Shown in pieces: positions 8,632 to 16,103 of a DNA stretch of 29,548 nucleotides; positions within the stretch are counted from its first letter, which is position 1, and each line of letters starts with the position of its first letter. The notes under the pieces are model-generated. The model saw only the letters and a list, made by a program, of their open reading frames with translations, had not been told where the DNA came from and ran no database searches. Source of the DNA: Trueperaceae bacterium (GTDB lineage: Bacteria; Deinococcota; Deinococci; Deinococcales; Trueperaceae); assembly GCA_011390455.1 (NCBI GenBank), contig JAABSI010000034.1:1-29548 (forward strand). Reading direction: 5' to 3'. The translations under genes and the position numbers were made by a program.

Positions 8632-9270
8632 GTGGCCTCGAGCCCCTTCCTCGAGCCCGCCGACGCCGACGCGCTGGCGTCGGAGGTGCGCCGGGCCGGG
8701 GTGGGCGTCAGCGTCGACGGCGGCCGGCCGGCGGCCGAGCGCCGGGTGGTGACCGCGCACCCCGAGCAGGTGCCCCACGCCGGTCCACGCTTGGCGGCGG
8801 TGTGGTTCGCCCAGGTCCGCGACGAGGGGACCGTGCGCGCGTCGGCCACGGCGGGCGGCGTCGACGCGGGCGCGCTGGGCGACGTGGTGCTCGATGCCGA
8901 CGGCGCGGCGGTCGTGGCGACGGCCGACGCGGTCGATGCGCTCGTGGCGCTGCGTCCGGCGGGGGTGCCGGGCGTCGAGGTGCCGCTGGAGCGGTTGGCT
9001 CAGGGGCGCACGCGCCGGCGGGACGCGGTGGTCCCGTCGCTGCGCGTCGACGCGGTGGGCGCCAAGGCGTTCGGGGTCTCGCGCAGCTGGTTCACCAAGG
9101 GCATCGCGGCGGGCCGCGTGCACGTGAACGGCGTCCGCGCGGGGAAGAGCGCGGAGGCGGCGGCCGGCGACGAGGTCTGGGCCGACGGACTGGGGCGCTT
9201 CCGGGTCCTCGAGGTCCACGGCGAGACCCGCCGGGGGAACCTGAAGGTGACGATCGAGGTCGAGGGGTGA
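8632..9270 (+). CDS. YlmH-like S4-domain RNA-binding protein
   Basis: The C terminus (about residues 130-212 from the GTG at 8632) is an S4 RNA-binding domain: RVDAVGAKAFGVSRSWFTKGIAAGRVHVNG and the DEVWADGLGRFRV strand. The N-terminal half carries the YlmH hallmark SPFLEPADADAL and a VDGGRPAAERR segment. YlmH proteins bind RNA or ribosomes; in Bacillus the family has been linked to rescue of stalled ribosomes. The start is uncertain: family-like sequence (LAAALTAAARGGRV) continues upstream of the GTG, yet between the in-frame stop at 8539 and 8632 no ATG, GTG or TTG exists, only CTG at 8605. See findings. Confidence 0.78.
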   Translation: MASSPFLEPADADALASEVRRAGVGVSVDGGRPAAERRVVTAHPEQVPHAGPRLAAVWFAQVRDEGTVRASATAGGVDAGALGDVVLDADGAAVVATADAVDALVALRPAGVPGVEVPLERLAQGRTRRRDAVVPSLRVDAVGAKAFGVSRSWFTKGIAAGRVHVNGVRAGKSAEAAAGDEVWADGLGRFRVLEVHGETRRGNLKVTIEVEG

Positions 9271-9275
9271 CGCCG

Positions 9276-9305
9276 CGGGGGCGGCGGCGGACGCCGCCGC
9301 CCCCG
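9276..9305. terminator. GC-only hairpin between convergent genes
   Basis: Perfect inverted repeat: CGGGGGCGGCGGCG (9276-9289) pairs with CGCCGCCGCCCCCG (9292-9305), giving at least 12 base pairs and a six-base loop. It fills the 52-base gap between the convergent YlmH-like and ROK genes. By symmetry it can act on both transcripts. There is no T tract on either side, so it is not a classical intrinsic terminator and may work as an mRNA 3'-end stabiliser or with Rho. Confidence 0.6.
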
Positions 9306-9322
9306 TCCCCGCCGCGGGCGCT

Positions 9323-10522
9323 TCAGGCGGCGGCCGGGTCCGGTCCTGGCGAGGCGGACGCGCCGACCAGTGGTCGTTCCTCGTCCGCGAGGAAGCGTTG
9401 CAGGAAGGCGCGGGTGGCGCCGACCGTGGCCGCGCTCGGCGCCGCGTCGCGGGCGCGCCGGACGGCCAGGTTGTTGTCGAGCAGGGTCGGGAGCCGGTGC
9501 CGCAGCGCGGCCTCGACCGCCGCCAGCACGTGGGCGGGGGCCTCCGCCATCGCGCCGCCGATCACGAGCAGCTCCGGCTGGATCAGGTAGACGAACGACG
9601 CCAGCTGCGCGCCGAGCAGATCGGTCATCGCGTCGGCGAGCTCGGTCGCGACCGGGTCGCCGCCCTCGTCGGCGAGCTCGAGGACGGCCCGGAAGCGCGC
9701 CCAGGCGTCGGCGTGCGCTTCGACGCGCATGGGGCCGGCGCCCCCCTCCGGGCTCGCGCCCAGGTAGGCGGCCACCAGACCGTGGACGGTCAGCAGCGCG
9801 CCGGCGTTCGCACGCGCGCCGTGCGCGACCAGCAGATGCGGGTTGACGAGGCCCGCGTTGCCGAACGGGCCGACGTACGGGCGCCCGCCCAGGAAGAGGC
9901 TGAACTTGACCCCCTCAGTGACGCCGACGTACGCGAAGGTGCGCGCGTCGTTGAGGTCGCCGAACTCGACGGCCGCCATCGCGTCGATGTCGTTCCCGAT
10001 GGTGACGTGGAGGCCCGTCGCCTCGGCGAGTCGCTGGCGCAGCGGGAGGTTGTTCCAGCTCGGAACGCGGCCGATCGCGAGGACCGAGCCGGTGGCGGGA
10101 TCCACGTAGCCGGGGCTCGCCACCCCGAGCCCGAGCGGGCGCCGGTCGCGGAAGCGCGCGCGCAGGTGCGTCAGGTACGCCCGGACGTGGCCCACCACCA
10201 GTTCGGGGTCGAGGTCGCCCACACCGTCCGGGACGCGTTCGTCCAGCACTCGGCCGAGGAGGTCGGTCGCCACGAGGCGCATGCCCGGGTGCTCGAGGAG
10301 CACGCCCACGAGCAGGTGGTGCGAGGGGTCGACGCCGTAGAGCGTCGCCGGGCGCCCGCCGGTCCCCAGGGCGCGGCCGGCCACCCGCAGCCAGCCGTCC
10401 TCGAGGAGGGCTTGCACCGCGCGCCGCAGCGTCGGCAGGCTGACGCCGGTCGCCGTGCGCAGGTCGGCGAGCGACTGCGGTCGGGCGAGGAGGCGGGAGA
10501 CGATGGCGCGTTGGGTGTCCAT
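9323..10522 (-). CDS. ROK-family transcriptional repressor of the sugar locus
   Basis: A 399-residue protein: an N-terminal winged helix (about residues 1-65, with SLADLRTATGVSLPTLRRAV) followed by a ROK actin-like fold (GLGVASPGYVDPATGSV; NDIDAMAAVEFG). ROK repressors such as NagC, Mlc and XylR bind an operator until a sugar or sugar phosphate is sensed. It is transcribed away from the seven-gene sugar operon and very likely controls it. Oddity: the usual ROK zinc motif CxCGxxGCxE is absent; at its place stands HGARANAGALLTVHGL, and I see no cysteine in the whole protein. The kinase-type ATP motif is also missing, so it is a regulator, not a glucokinase. The frame is open to 10726, but the ATG at 10522 leads straight into the winged helix. 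Confidence 0.9.
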   Translation of the reverse strand: MDTQRAIVSRLLARPQSLADLRTATGVSLPTLRRAVQALLEDGWLRVAGRALGTGGRPATLYGVDPSHHLLVGVLLEHPGMRLVATDLLGRVLDERVPDGVGDLDPELVVGHVRAYLTHLRARFRDRRPLGLGVASPGYVDPATGSVLAIGRVPSWNNLPLRQRLAEATGLHVTIGNDIDAMAAVEFGDLNDARTFAYVGVTEGVKFSLFLGGRPYVGPFGNAGLVNPHLLVAHGARANAGALLTVHGLVAAYLGASPEGGAGPMRVEAHADAWARFRAVLELADEGGDPVATELADAMTDLLGAQLASFVYLIQPELLVIGGAMAEAPAHVLAAVEAALRHRLPTLLDNNLAVRRARDAAPSAATVGATRAFLQRFLADEERPLVGASASPGPDPAAA

Positions 10523-10610
10523 GGTGGCTTGGGGGTCGCTGGAGCGCGGGGCGCGCGCGTGGGATCGACGATACCGGACGGCGGGGGAGGTGGACTCGAC
10601 CGGAGCTCGG

Positions 10611-10642
10611 GCTTGACAGGCTTTAAGCAAGCGTAATACAAA
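10611..10642 (+). promoter_or_regulatory. Promoter and probable ROK operator of the sugar operon
   Basis: In the 202-base gap between the ROK gene and the PHP gene lies a strikingly AT-rich island (about 10611-10656). A consensus -35 TTGACA (10613-10618) is followed by TAATAC (10634-10639, 15-base spacer) or TACAAA (10637-10642, 18-base spacer) as the -10. Inside the spacer is the palindrome GCTT-T-AAGC (10620-10628), nested in GCTTG-N12-CAAGC (10611-10632). Symmetry at this place fits an operator blocking RNA polymerase. The transcript would have an 80-base leader. That ROK binds here is inferred. Confidence 0.6.
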
Positions 10643-10724
10643 AGGGCTACGAATACATCGCGCCGACGACCGCGCTCCGCTTCGACCTAGGCTCCGCGCG
10701 AGCCCTTGGAGGCCGATCGATCCC

Positions 10725-12245
10725 ATGCTCCCCGGCTACGAGGACCTGAGGGCGCGCTACGGCGACCTGCACAACCACTGCGACGTCAGCTACGGCCGCG
10801 GAAGCCTCGATCAGGCGCTGCGGAACGCGAGGCTGCAGCTCGACTTCGCGAGCGTCACCGTGCATGGCGCCTGGCCCGACGTCCCCGAGGGCGACCCCGA
10901 CCTCGGCTATCTCGTGGACTACCACCGCGTCGGGTTCGAGCGCGCCCGCGCCGGTTGGAAGGGGTACCTCGAACGCATCGACGCGGCCGACGCACCCGGT
11001 CGCTTCGTCGCGGTCCCATCGTTCGAGTGGCACTCGATCGCCTACGGCGACCACTGCGTCTACTTCCGGGATGGTGCCCAGAGCCGGATCCTCGACGCCC
11101 CCGATCTGCCCGCGCTGCGCGCGGCGGTCCGCGCGCTGCCGACGGAAGCGCTCGTCATCCCGCACCACGTCGGTTACGCCCACGGGTTCCGCGGCATCGA
11201 CTGGGGCGCCTTCGACCCGGAGCTCAGCCCGGTCGTCGAGATCGTGTCGTTCCACGGGGCGGCCGAGAGCTGCGACGGTCCGGTGCCGTACCTGCACGCG
11301 ATGGGACCGCGCGACGAGCGCAGCACCGCGCGCCACGCCTGGAAGCGGGGCCTGCGCTTCGGGGTCGTCGGCTCCACCGACCACCACAACGCGGTCCCGG
11401 GCGCGTACGGCTTCGGCCGCCTCGGCGCCTGGATGGGCGCGCTCGATCGCGACGCACTGTTCGAAGCGCTCCGGCGCCGGCGCACCTACGCGCTCACCGG
11501 AGACCGCATCGAGCTCGCCTTCACCGTCGACGGCGCGGTCATGGGCGACGTCGTGGGGGCCGGCCCCGAGCGCGACGTGCAGGTGGCGGTGCGCGGCGGC
11601 GCCGGGCTCGAGTACGTCGAGGTGCTCCACGACGAGCGCGTGGTCCACCGCGAGAGCGTGTTCCCGCAGCCCTACCGGGGCGGTCTCGCGAAGGTCCACG
11701 TCGAGGTCGGCTGGGGCGAGGCCGACCGGCCGATCGCCTGGGAGGTCGAGCTGCGCGTCCGCGACGGCGAGTTGGTCGGCGTCGAACCGCGCTTCCGCGG
11801 CCCGTACCCGAGCGTCGTGCCGCCCGCAGGCGTCGACCATGCACCCCATACGCTCGAGCGCCTCGGCGACGACGCGGTGCGCTTCACCACGAGCACCTAC
11901 CCCAACCCGCTCTCGGCGCTGCCGGCGATGGAGGGGGTCGCCCTCGAGGTCCGCGGCGACGCCGCGACGTTCCTCGAGGCGACGGTGAACGGCCAACGCT
12001 TGTGCGTCCCGCTCCGCGACCTGAGCGAGGGGGACCGCACCCACCACCTCGGCGGCTTCGTGTCGCCCGCGATCGCCTTCCATCGCGCCGTACCCGAGAG
12101 CGAGTACGCCGTGCGCTTCGACCTCCCGCACCGGACCGGCGCCGTCGAGACCGACGCGTACCGCGTCCGGGTCCGCCAGCGCAACGACCAGTGGGCCTGG
12201 AGCTCCCCCGTGTGGGTGGAGCCCGGCGCGCCCCGGAGGAGGTGA
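10725..12245 (+). CDS. PHP-type metallohydrolase (CehA/DUF3604-like)
   Basis: A 506-residue protein. The N-terminal half looks like a PHP-fold metal enzyme: GDLHNHC with H16 and H18, FEWHS with E101 and H103, IPHHVGYAHG with H147/H148, and GSTDHHN with D219, H220 and H221, the expected run of metal ligands. PHP domains hydrolyse phosphoesters, but related CehA-like enzymes cut carbamates and other esters. Residues from about 265 onward look like a beta-rich accessory region without recognisable motifs. No signal peptide, so cytoplasmic. A GGAGG at 10708-10712 lies 12 bases before the ATG, slightly far. As first gene of the sugar operon it may remove a phosphate or other ester from the imported compound; the exact reaction is unknown. 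Confidence 0.8.
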   Translation: MLPGYEDLRARYGDLHNHCDVSYGRGSLDQALRNARLQLDFASVTVHGAWPDVPEGDPDLGYLVDYHRVGFERARAGWKGYLERIDAADAPGRFVAVPSFEWHSIAYGDHCVYFRDGAQSRILDAPDLPALRAAVRALPTEALVIPHHVGYAHGFRGIDWGAFDPELSPVVEIVSFHGAAESCDGPVPYLHAMGPRDERSTARHAWKRGLRFGVVGSTDHHNAVPGAYGFGRLGAWMGALDRDALFEALRRRRTYALTGDRIELAFTVDGAVMGDVVGAGPERDVQVAVRGGAGLEYVEVLHDERVVHRESVFPQPYRGGLAKVHVEVGWGEADRPIAWEVELRVRDGELVGVEPRFRGPYPSVVPPAGVDHAPHTLERLGDDAVRFTTSTYPNPLSALPAMEGVALEVRGDAATFLEATVNGQRLCVPLRDLSEGDRTHHLGGFVSPAIAFHRAVPESEYAVRFDLPHRTGAVETDAYRVRVRQRNDQWAWSSPVWVEPGAPRRR

Positions 12246-12327
12246 GGACCGACCCGACGACCGACCCAAGCGTTCCCCGCCCCACCCCGACCCACGGCGC
12301 ATCCGCGCCGCACCTGGAGGAACCCGC

Positions 12328-13620
12328 ATGCTGCACCGCATCCGTCTGATCCTGGCGTTGGCGCTCCTGCTCCCGACGCTCGCGTTCGCCCAGAACGGCG
12401 CCATCGACTGCGTCACCGACGAGCCCGCGACGATCACCTACCTCGGCGACCCGGTGGGCAACCTGCCGGTCGTGGACGCCGAGACCGTCGCGGCCTTCGA
12501 GGCCGCCTGCCCCCACATCACCGTCGAGGTCGTCCCCGGCCCCGCGAGCGCGTCCGACGTGCTCGCGAACTACCTGACGATGTTCGAAGGGCGCAGCGGC
12601 GACATCGACGTGCTGCGCGTCGACGTCATCTGGCCCGGCGTGCTCGCCGAGAACCTCGTCGACCTCGCGCCCTACTTCAGCGACGAAGAGCTCGCCGCCC
12701 ACTTCCCGGGCTACATCCAGAACAACACGATCGGCGACGCCATGGTCGCGATCGCCTTCCGCCTCGGCGCCGGGATGCTCTACTACCGCACCGACCTGCT
12801 CGAGAAGTACGGCTTCGACGGCCCGCCCGCCACGTGGGACGAGCTCACGACCATGGCGCTCACGATCCAGGAGGGCGAGCGCGCCGACGGCAACCCCGAC
12901 TTCTGGGGCTTCGTCTGGCAGGGCAACAACTACGAGGGCCTGACCACCAACGCGCTCGAGTGGCAGCTCTCCGAGGGCGGCGGCAGCATCGTCTCGCCCG
13001 AGGGCGAGATCCAGGTCGCCAACGACGACATGATCCGCGCGCTCGAGCGAGCCGCCGCCTGGGTCGGCACCATCAGCCCGCCCGGCGTGCTGAGCTACGT
13101 CGAGGACGACGCCCGCGCCGTCTGGCATGCGGGCAACGCCGCCTTCATGCGCAACTGGCCGTACGCGTACAGCGTCAGCCTCACCAGCGAAGCGATCGCC
13201 GACGACTTCGCCGTCTCCGCGCTGCCCGCCGGCGCCTCCGGCACCTACGCCGCCACCATGGGCGGCTGGAGCATCGGCGTGAACCGCTTCAGCGAGAACG
13301 TCGACGCGGCCGTGGCCTTCGCCAAGCACTTCGCGTCCTATGAGGAGCAGAAGCGCCGCGCGATCATGAGCTCGATCAACCCGACGATCGCCGCCCTGTA
13401 CCAGGACGCCGACGTCATCGAGGCGGTGCCGATCTTCGCCGGTCTGGACGCCGTCTTCATGGGCGCCGCGCCGCGGCCGTCGACCGTCACCGGCTCGCTG
13501 TACAACCAGGTGTCGACGCTGTACTCGACCGCGATCCACGACGTCCTCTCGGGCGACGAGGACGCCGCGACGGCGATGACCCTGCTCGAGCTCGACCTGC
13601 AAGCGCTGCTCGGCGACTGA
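12328..13620 (+). CDS. Sugar ABC transporter substrate-binding protein
   Basis: A 430-residue family 1 solute-binding protein of the maltose/trehalose type. The signal peptide (about residues 1-22, hydrophobic core LILALALLLPTLAFA) lacks a lipobox cysteine, so the protein is probably free or held otherwise, not a lipoprotein. The mature part shows VDVIWPGVLAENLVDL, the hinge region GAGMLYYRTDLLEKYGF, PPATWDELTT, and late GGWSIGVNRF followed by AVAFAKHFASYEEQ, all usual for oligosaccharide binders. CTGGAGG (12314-12320) is well placed upstream of the ATG. The 82-base gap before it holds a short CGGCGC/GCGCCG hairpin (12295-12310). It delivers the sugar to the two permeases encoded next. Confidence 0.93.
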   Translation: MLHRIRLILALALLLPTLAFAQNGAIDCVTDEPATITYLGDPVGNLPVVDAETVAAFEAACPHITVEVVPGPASASDVLANYLTMFEGRSGDIDVLRVDVIWPGVLAENLVDLAPYFSDEELAAHFPGYIQNNTIGDAMVAIAFRLGAGMLYYRTDLLEKYGFDGPPATWDELTTMALTIQEGERADGNPDFWGFVWQGNNYEGLTTNALEWQLSEGGGSIVSPEGEIQVANDDMIRALERAAAWVGTISPPGVLSYVEDDARAVWHAGNAAFMRNWPYAYSVSLTSEAIADDFAVSALPAGASGTYAATMGGWSIGVNRFSENVDAAVAFAKHFASYEEQKRRAIMSSINPTIAALYQDADVIEAVPIFAGLDAVFMGAAPRPSTVTGSLYNQVSTLYSTAIHDVLSGDEDAATAMTLLELDLQALLGD

Positions 13621-13632
13621 CCGACCCCCGCC

Positions 13633-13662
13633 CCGCCCCGCCACCTGTCGGTGGCGGGGCGG
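13633..13662 (+). terminator. Intra-operon hairpin after the binding-protein gene
   Basis: A perfect 13-base-pair stem, CCGCCCCGCCACC (13633-13645) with GGTGGCGGGGCGG (13650-13662), and a TGTC loop. It begins 12 bases after the stop of the binding-protein gene and ends 38 bases before the permease start. No T tract follows, so read-through is expected. Structures in this place in maltose-type operons protect the upstream mRNA from 3' decay and give more binding protein than permease; the same role is inferred here. Confidence 0.65.
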
Positions 13663-13700
13663 CCTCCACCGCCACGCTCGGCGGACCCCAGGGAGCCTCG

Positions 13701-15254
13701 ATGACGACAGCCCCCCCGCCCACCGTCCGGCGCACGGCCGGGACCGTCCTGCTCGGCGGCGCGCTGGTCGCGCTCGGCACCGGTGCCGTCGGGGCGTTGG
13801 CGCTCCTCATCGCCGTCGACCCGGGGGTGCGCAGCGCCTTCGACGCGTCGCTCGGCAGCGAGCGTCCGTCGGCCGTCATGGCCGTCCTCGACGGCTTCGG
13901 GTTGGTACTTCCCGGGCTCGTGCTCGCCCTGGGCGCCCTCGCGGCGGTGCTGGGCATCGGCGTCGCGCGCCGCGACGTCGGCGCGCTCCGCTCGGCGCGC
14001 GACGCCGTGACCTGGTTGGCGCTGCTCCTGGCGGCGATCGCCGTCGTCCGCGTGCTCCAGGGCTCGCCCTGGCTCGCCGACGGCGCCGCATGGCCTGCGC
14101 TCGCGGGTGGGTTCGCCGGGCCGGGCGCGGCGGCGCTGATCGCGGCGGCGCTCCGGACCGCGTTGGACCGCGCCGCGCGGGCGCCCGACCTGCGCCAGGA
14201 ATCGCTCGTCGCCCGCGAGTCCCGCACCGCCTGGATCCTGCTCGTCCCTGCGCTCCTTATCTTGCTCGTGGTCGCCGCCCGCCCGCTCGAGGCGACCGTC
14301 ATCACCAGCCTCACCGACAAGCGCTTCGCCTCCGACGACGTCCCCGCCTTCGTGGGTCTCGCCAACTACCGCCGGCTCCTGAACCTCCGCTTCGACGAGG
14401 TCGGCTGCCGCACCGGCGACGACGGTGCGTGCGTCCGCGGACCCGACGGCAGCCTCCGTTGGGAGCCCCTGCCGCGCGAACTGCTCGTCGAGGGCTACCG
14501 CACGGCCTTCACGTGGGACCTGCCCTTCGTGACCGCCCCCGACCGCGCGATCGCGGTGAACGCCCTCGACCGCGTCTGGTGGCGCAGCGTCTGGATCACG
14601 CTCGTCTTCGCCGCCGCCACCGTGTCGCTCGAACTCCTGGTCGGCCTCTTCATCGCGATGACGGTCCACTCGGAGTTCCGCGGCCGCGGCGCGATGCGCG
14701 CGGTGATGCTCGTCCCGTGGGCGATCCCGACCGTCGTCTCGGCGCGTCTGTGGGAGCTGATGCTCAAGGACAGCAGCGCGGGCCTGGTCAACCGCGTGCT
14801 CATGCTGACCGGTGCGATCGACTCCCCGCAGGCCTGGCTGTCGGCCTCGGGGCTGCAGCTCCCGTCGGCGATCATGATCGACGTCTGGAAGACCTCGCCC
14901 TTCATGGCGCTCTTGCTGCTCGCCGGCCTGCAGGTCATCCCCAAGGAGCTCTACGAGTCGGCGCGCGTCGACGGTGCGAGCCGCGTCCGCGAGTTCTTCG
15001 CGATCACGCTGCCGCTCCTGCGCCCCGCGATCGCGGTCGCGCTCATCTTCCGCACCCTGGACGCCCTGCGGGTCTTCGACCTCTTCAACGTCCTCTTCGG
15101 GCGCTCGGAGCACAGCGTCTCGACGTACACCTACGAGGCGCTGATCAACAACCAGCAGGCCGGCTACGCGTCGGCGATCGGGGTGCTCATCTTCTTCCTC
15201 ATCTTCGGGATCGCCATGCTCTACGTCCGCTTCCTGGGGGTGAACCGCACGTGA
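13701..15254 (+). CDS. Sugar ABC transporter permease, MalF-type, with extended N terminus
   Basis: A 517-residue inner-membrane permease. The C-terminal core has the EAA loop KELYESARVDGASRVREFF, which docks on the ATPase, with TM helices before and after it. Ahead of the first core helix (RTAWILLVPALLILLVV, near residue 173) lie about 165 extra residues with some four hydrophobic segments, unlike ordinary 300-residue permeases. A long extracytoplasmic loop of about 90 residues follows, with two cysteines in DEVGCRTGDDGACVRG, comparable in position with the P2 loop of MalF. The start is the ATG at 13701 with AGGGAG nearby. It pairs with the next permease, whose GTG overlaps its stop. Confidence 0.93.
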   Translation: MTTAPPPTVRRTAGTVLLGGALVALGTGAVGALALLIAVDPGVRSAFDASLGSERPSAVMAVLDGFGLVLPGLVLALGALAAVLGIGVARRDVGALRSARDAVTWLALLLAAIAVVRVLQGSPWLADGAAWPALAGGFAGPGAAALIAAALRTALDRAARAPDLRQESLVARESRTAWILLVPALLILLVVAARPLEATVITSLTDKRFASDDVPAFVGLANYRRLLNLRFDEVGCRTGDDGACVRGPDGSLRWEPLPRELLVEGYRTAFTWDLPFVTAPDRAIAVNALDRVWWRSVWITLVFAAATVSLELLVGLFIAMTVHSEFRGRGAMRAVMLVPWAIPTVVSARLWELMLKDSSAGLVNRVLMLTGAIDSPQAWLSASGLQLPSAIMIDVWKTSPFMALLLLAGLQVIPKELYESARVDGASRVREFFAITLPLLRPAIAVALIFRTLDALRVFDLFNVLFGRSEHSVSTYTYEALINNQQAGYASAIGVLIFFLIFGIAMLYVRFLGVNRT

Positions 15255-16099
15255 CCCGCAACCCCTGGACCCGCACGCTCGGCCGGTTGCCCTTCTACCT
15301 GGTGGTCGCCGTCATCGTCGTCTACGCCTTGACGCCCTTCGTCTGGGCGATCTCGACCTCGCTCAAGAGCGAGAGCGAGTTGTTCGGCGCCGCGCGGCTG
15401 ATCCCGCGCGACCCGTCGCTCAAGAACTACGTGAACGTGCTCTCGAGCGCGCCCTTCATGCGCTCGCTCGGCAACTCGGTGATCGTCGCCGGCGGCAGCG
15501 CGCTGACCGCCCTGACCGCGGGCTCGCTCGCCGCGTACGCGCTGGGGCGCCTGCGCTTCCGCGGCAAGACGGCGATGCTCTACGCGGTGTTGGCGATGAC
15601 GATGTTCCCGCAGATCGCGGTGCTGTCGGGCCTGTACGTCAACGTGCGCGAGCTGGGGCTCTACGGCACCCAGGCGGCGCTCCTGTTCGCCTACCCGCTC
15701 TTCACGCTGCCGTTCGCGACCTGGGTGCTCACGAGCTTCTTCCGCGGGCTGCCGCGCGAGATCGAGGAGGCCGCCGTCGTCGACGGCGCCACCACCGCGC
15801 AGATCTTCGTGCGCATCCTGCTGCCGCTCACGGTGCCGGCGCTCGTCACCACCGGGCTGCTCACCTTCATCGTCTCGTGGAACGAGTACCTGTTCGCGCT
15901 CTCCTTCACCATCACGAACCCGTCGGCGCAGACCGTGCCCGTCGCGATCGCCCAGTTCGCCGGGGTGGTCGAGCAGCAGGAGCCGATCGCCGAGATCATG
16001 GCCGCCGCCATGATCGTCACGCTGCCGCTGGTGCTGCTGGTGCTGGTCTTCCAGCAGCGCATCGCTGCCGGCCTCACCGCCGGTTCGGTGAAGGGGTGA
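15251..16099 (+). CDS. Sugar ABC transporter permease, MalG-type
   Basis: A 282-residue permease of normal length with six membrane segments. It carries the EAA loop LPREIEEAAVVDGATTAQIF, and the C terminus ends in the typical QQRIAAGLTAGSVKG. Together with the MalF-type permease it forms the membrane channel of a carbohydrate-uptake type 1 importer. Translation starts at a GTG that overlaps the upstream stop (GTGA), so the two subunits are coupled. No ATPase gene accompanies them; a shared MsiK/UgpC-like ATPase from elsewhere is probably used. The sulfatase gene begins 4 bases after the stop. Confidence 0.95.
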   Translation: MTRNPWTRTLGRLPFYLVVAVIVVYALTPFVWAISTSLKSESELFGAARLIPRDPSLKNYVNVLSSAPFMRSLGNSVIVAGGSALTALTAGSLAAYALGRLRFRGKTAMLYAVLAMTMFPQIAVLSGLYVNVRELGLYGTQAALLFAYPLFTLPFATWVLTSFFRGLPREIEEAAVVDGATTAQIFVRILLPLTVPALVTTGLLTFIVSWNEYLFALSFTITNPSAQTVPVAIAQFAGVVEQQEPIAEIMAAAMIVTLPLVLLVLVFQQRIAAGLTAGSVKG

Positions 16100-16103
16100 G
16101 CGC

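Noticed and set aside
12295..12310. CGGCGC-ATCC-GCGCCG hairpin before the binding-protein ribosome site
   Set aside because: Six pairs are expected by chance at this GC content and the ribosome site is outside the stem, so no function is claimed.
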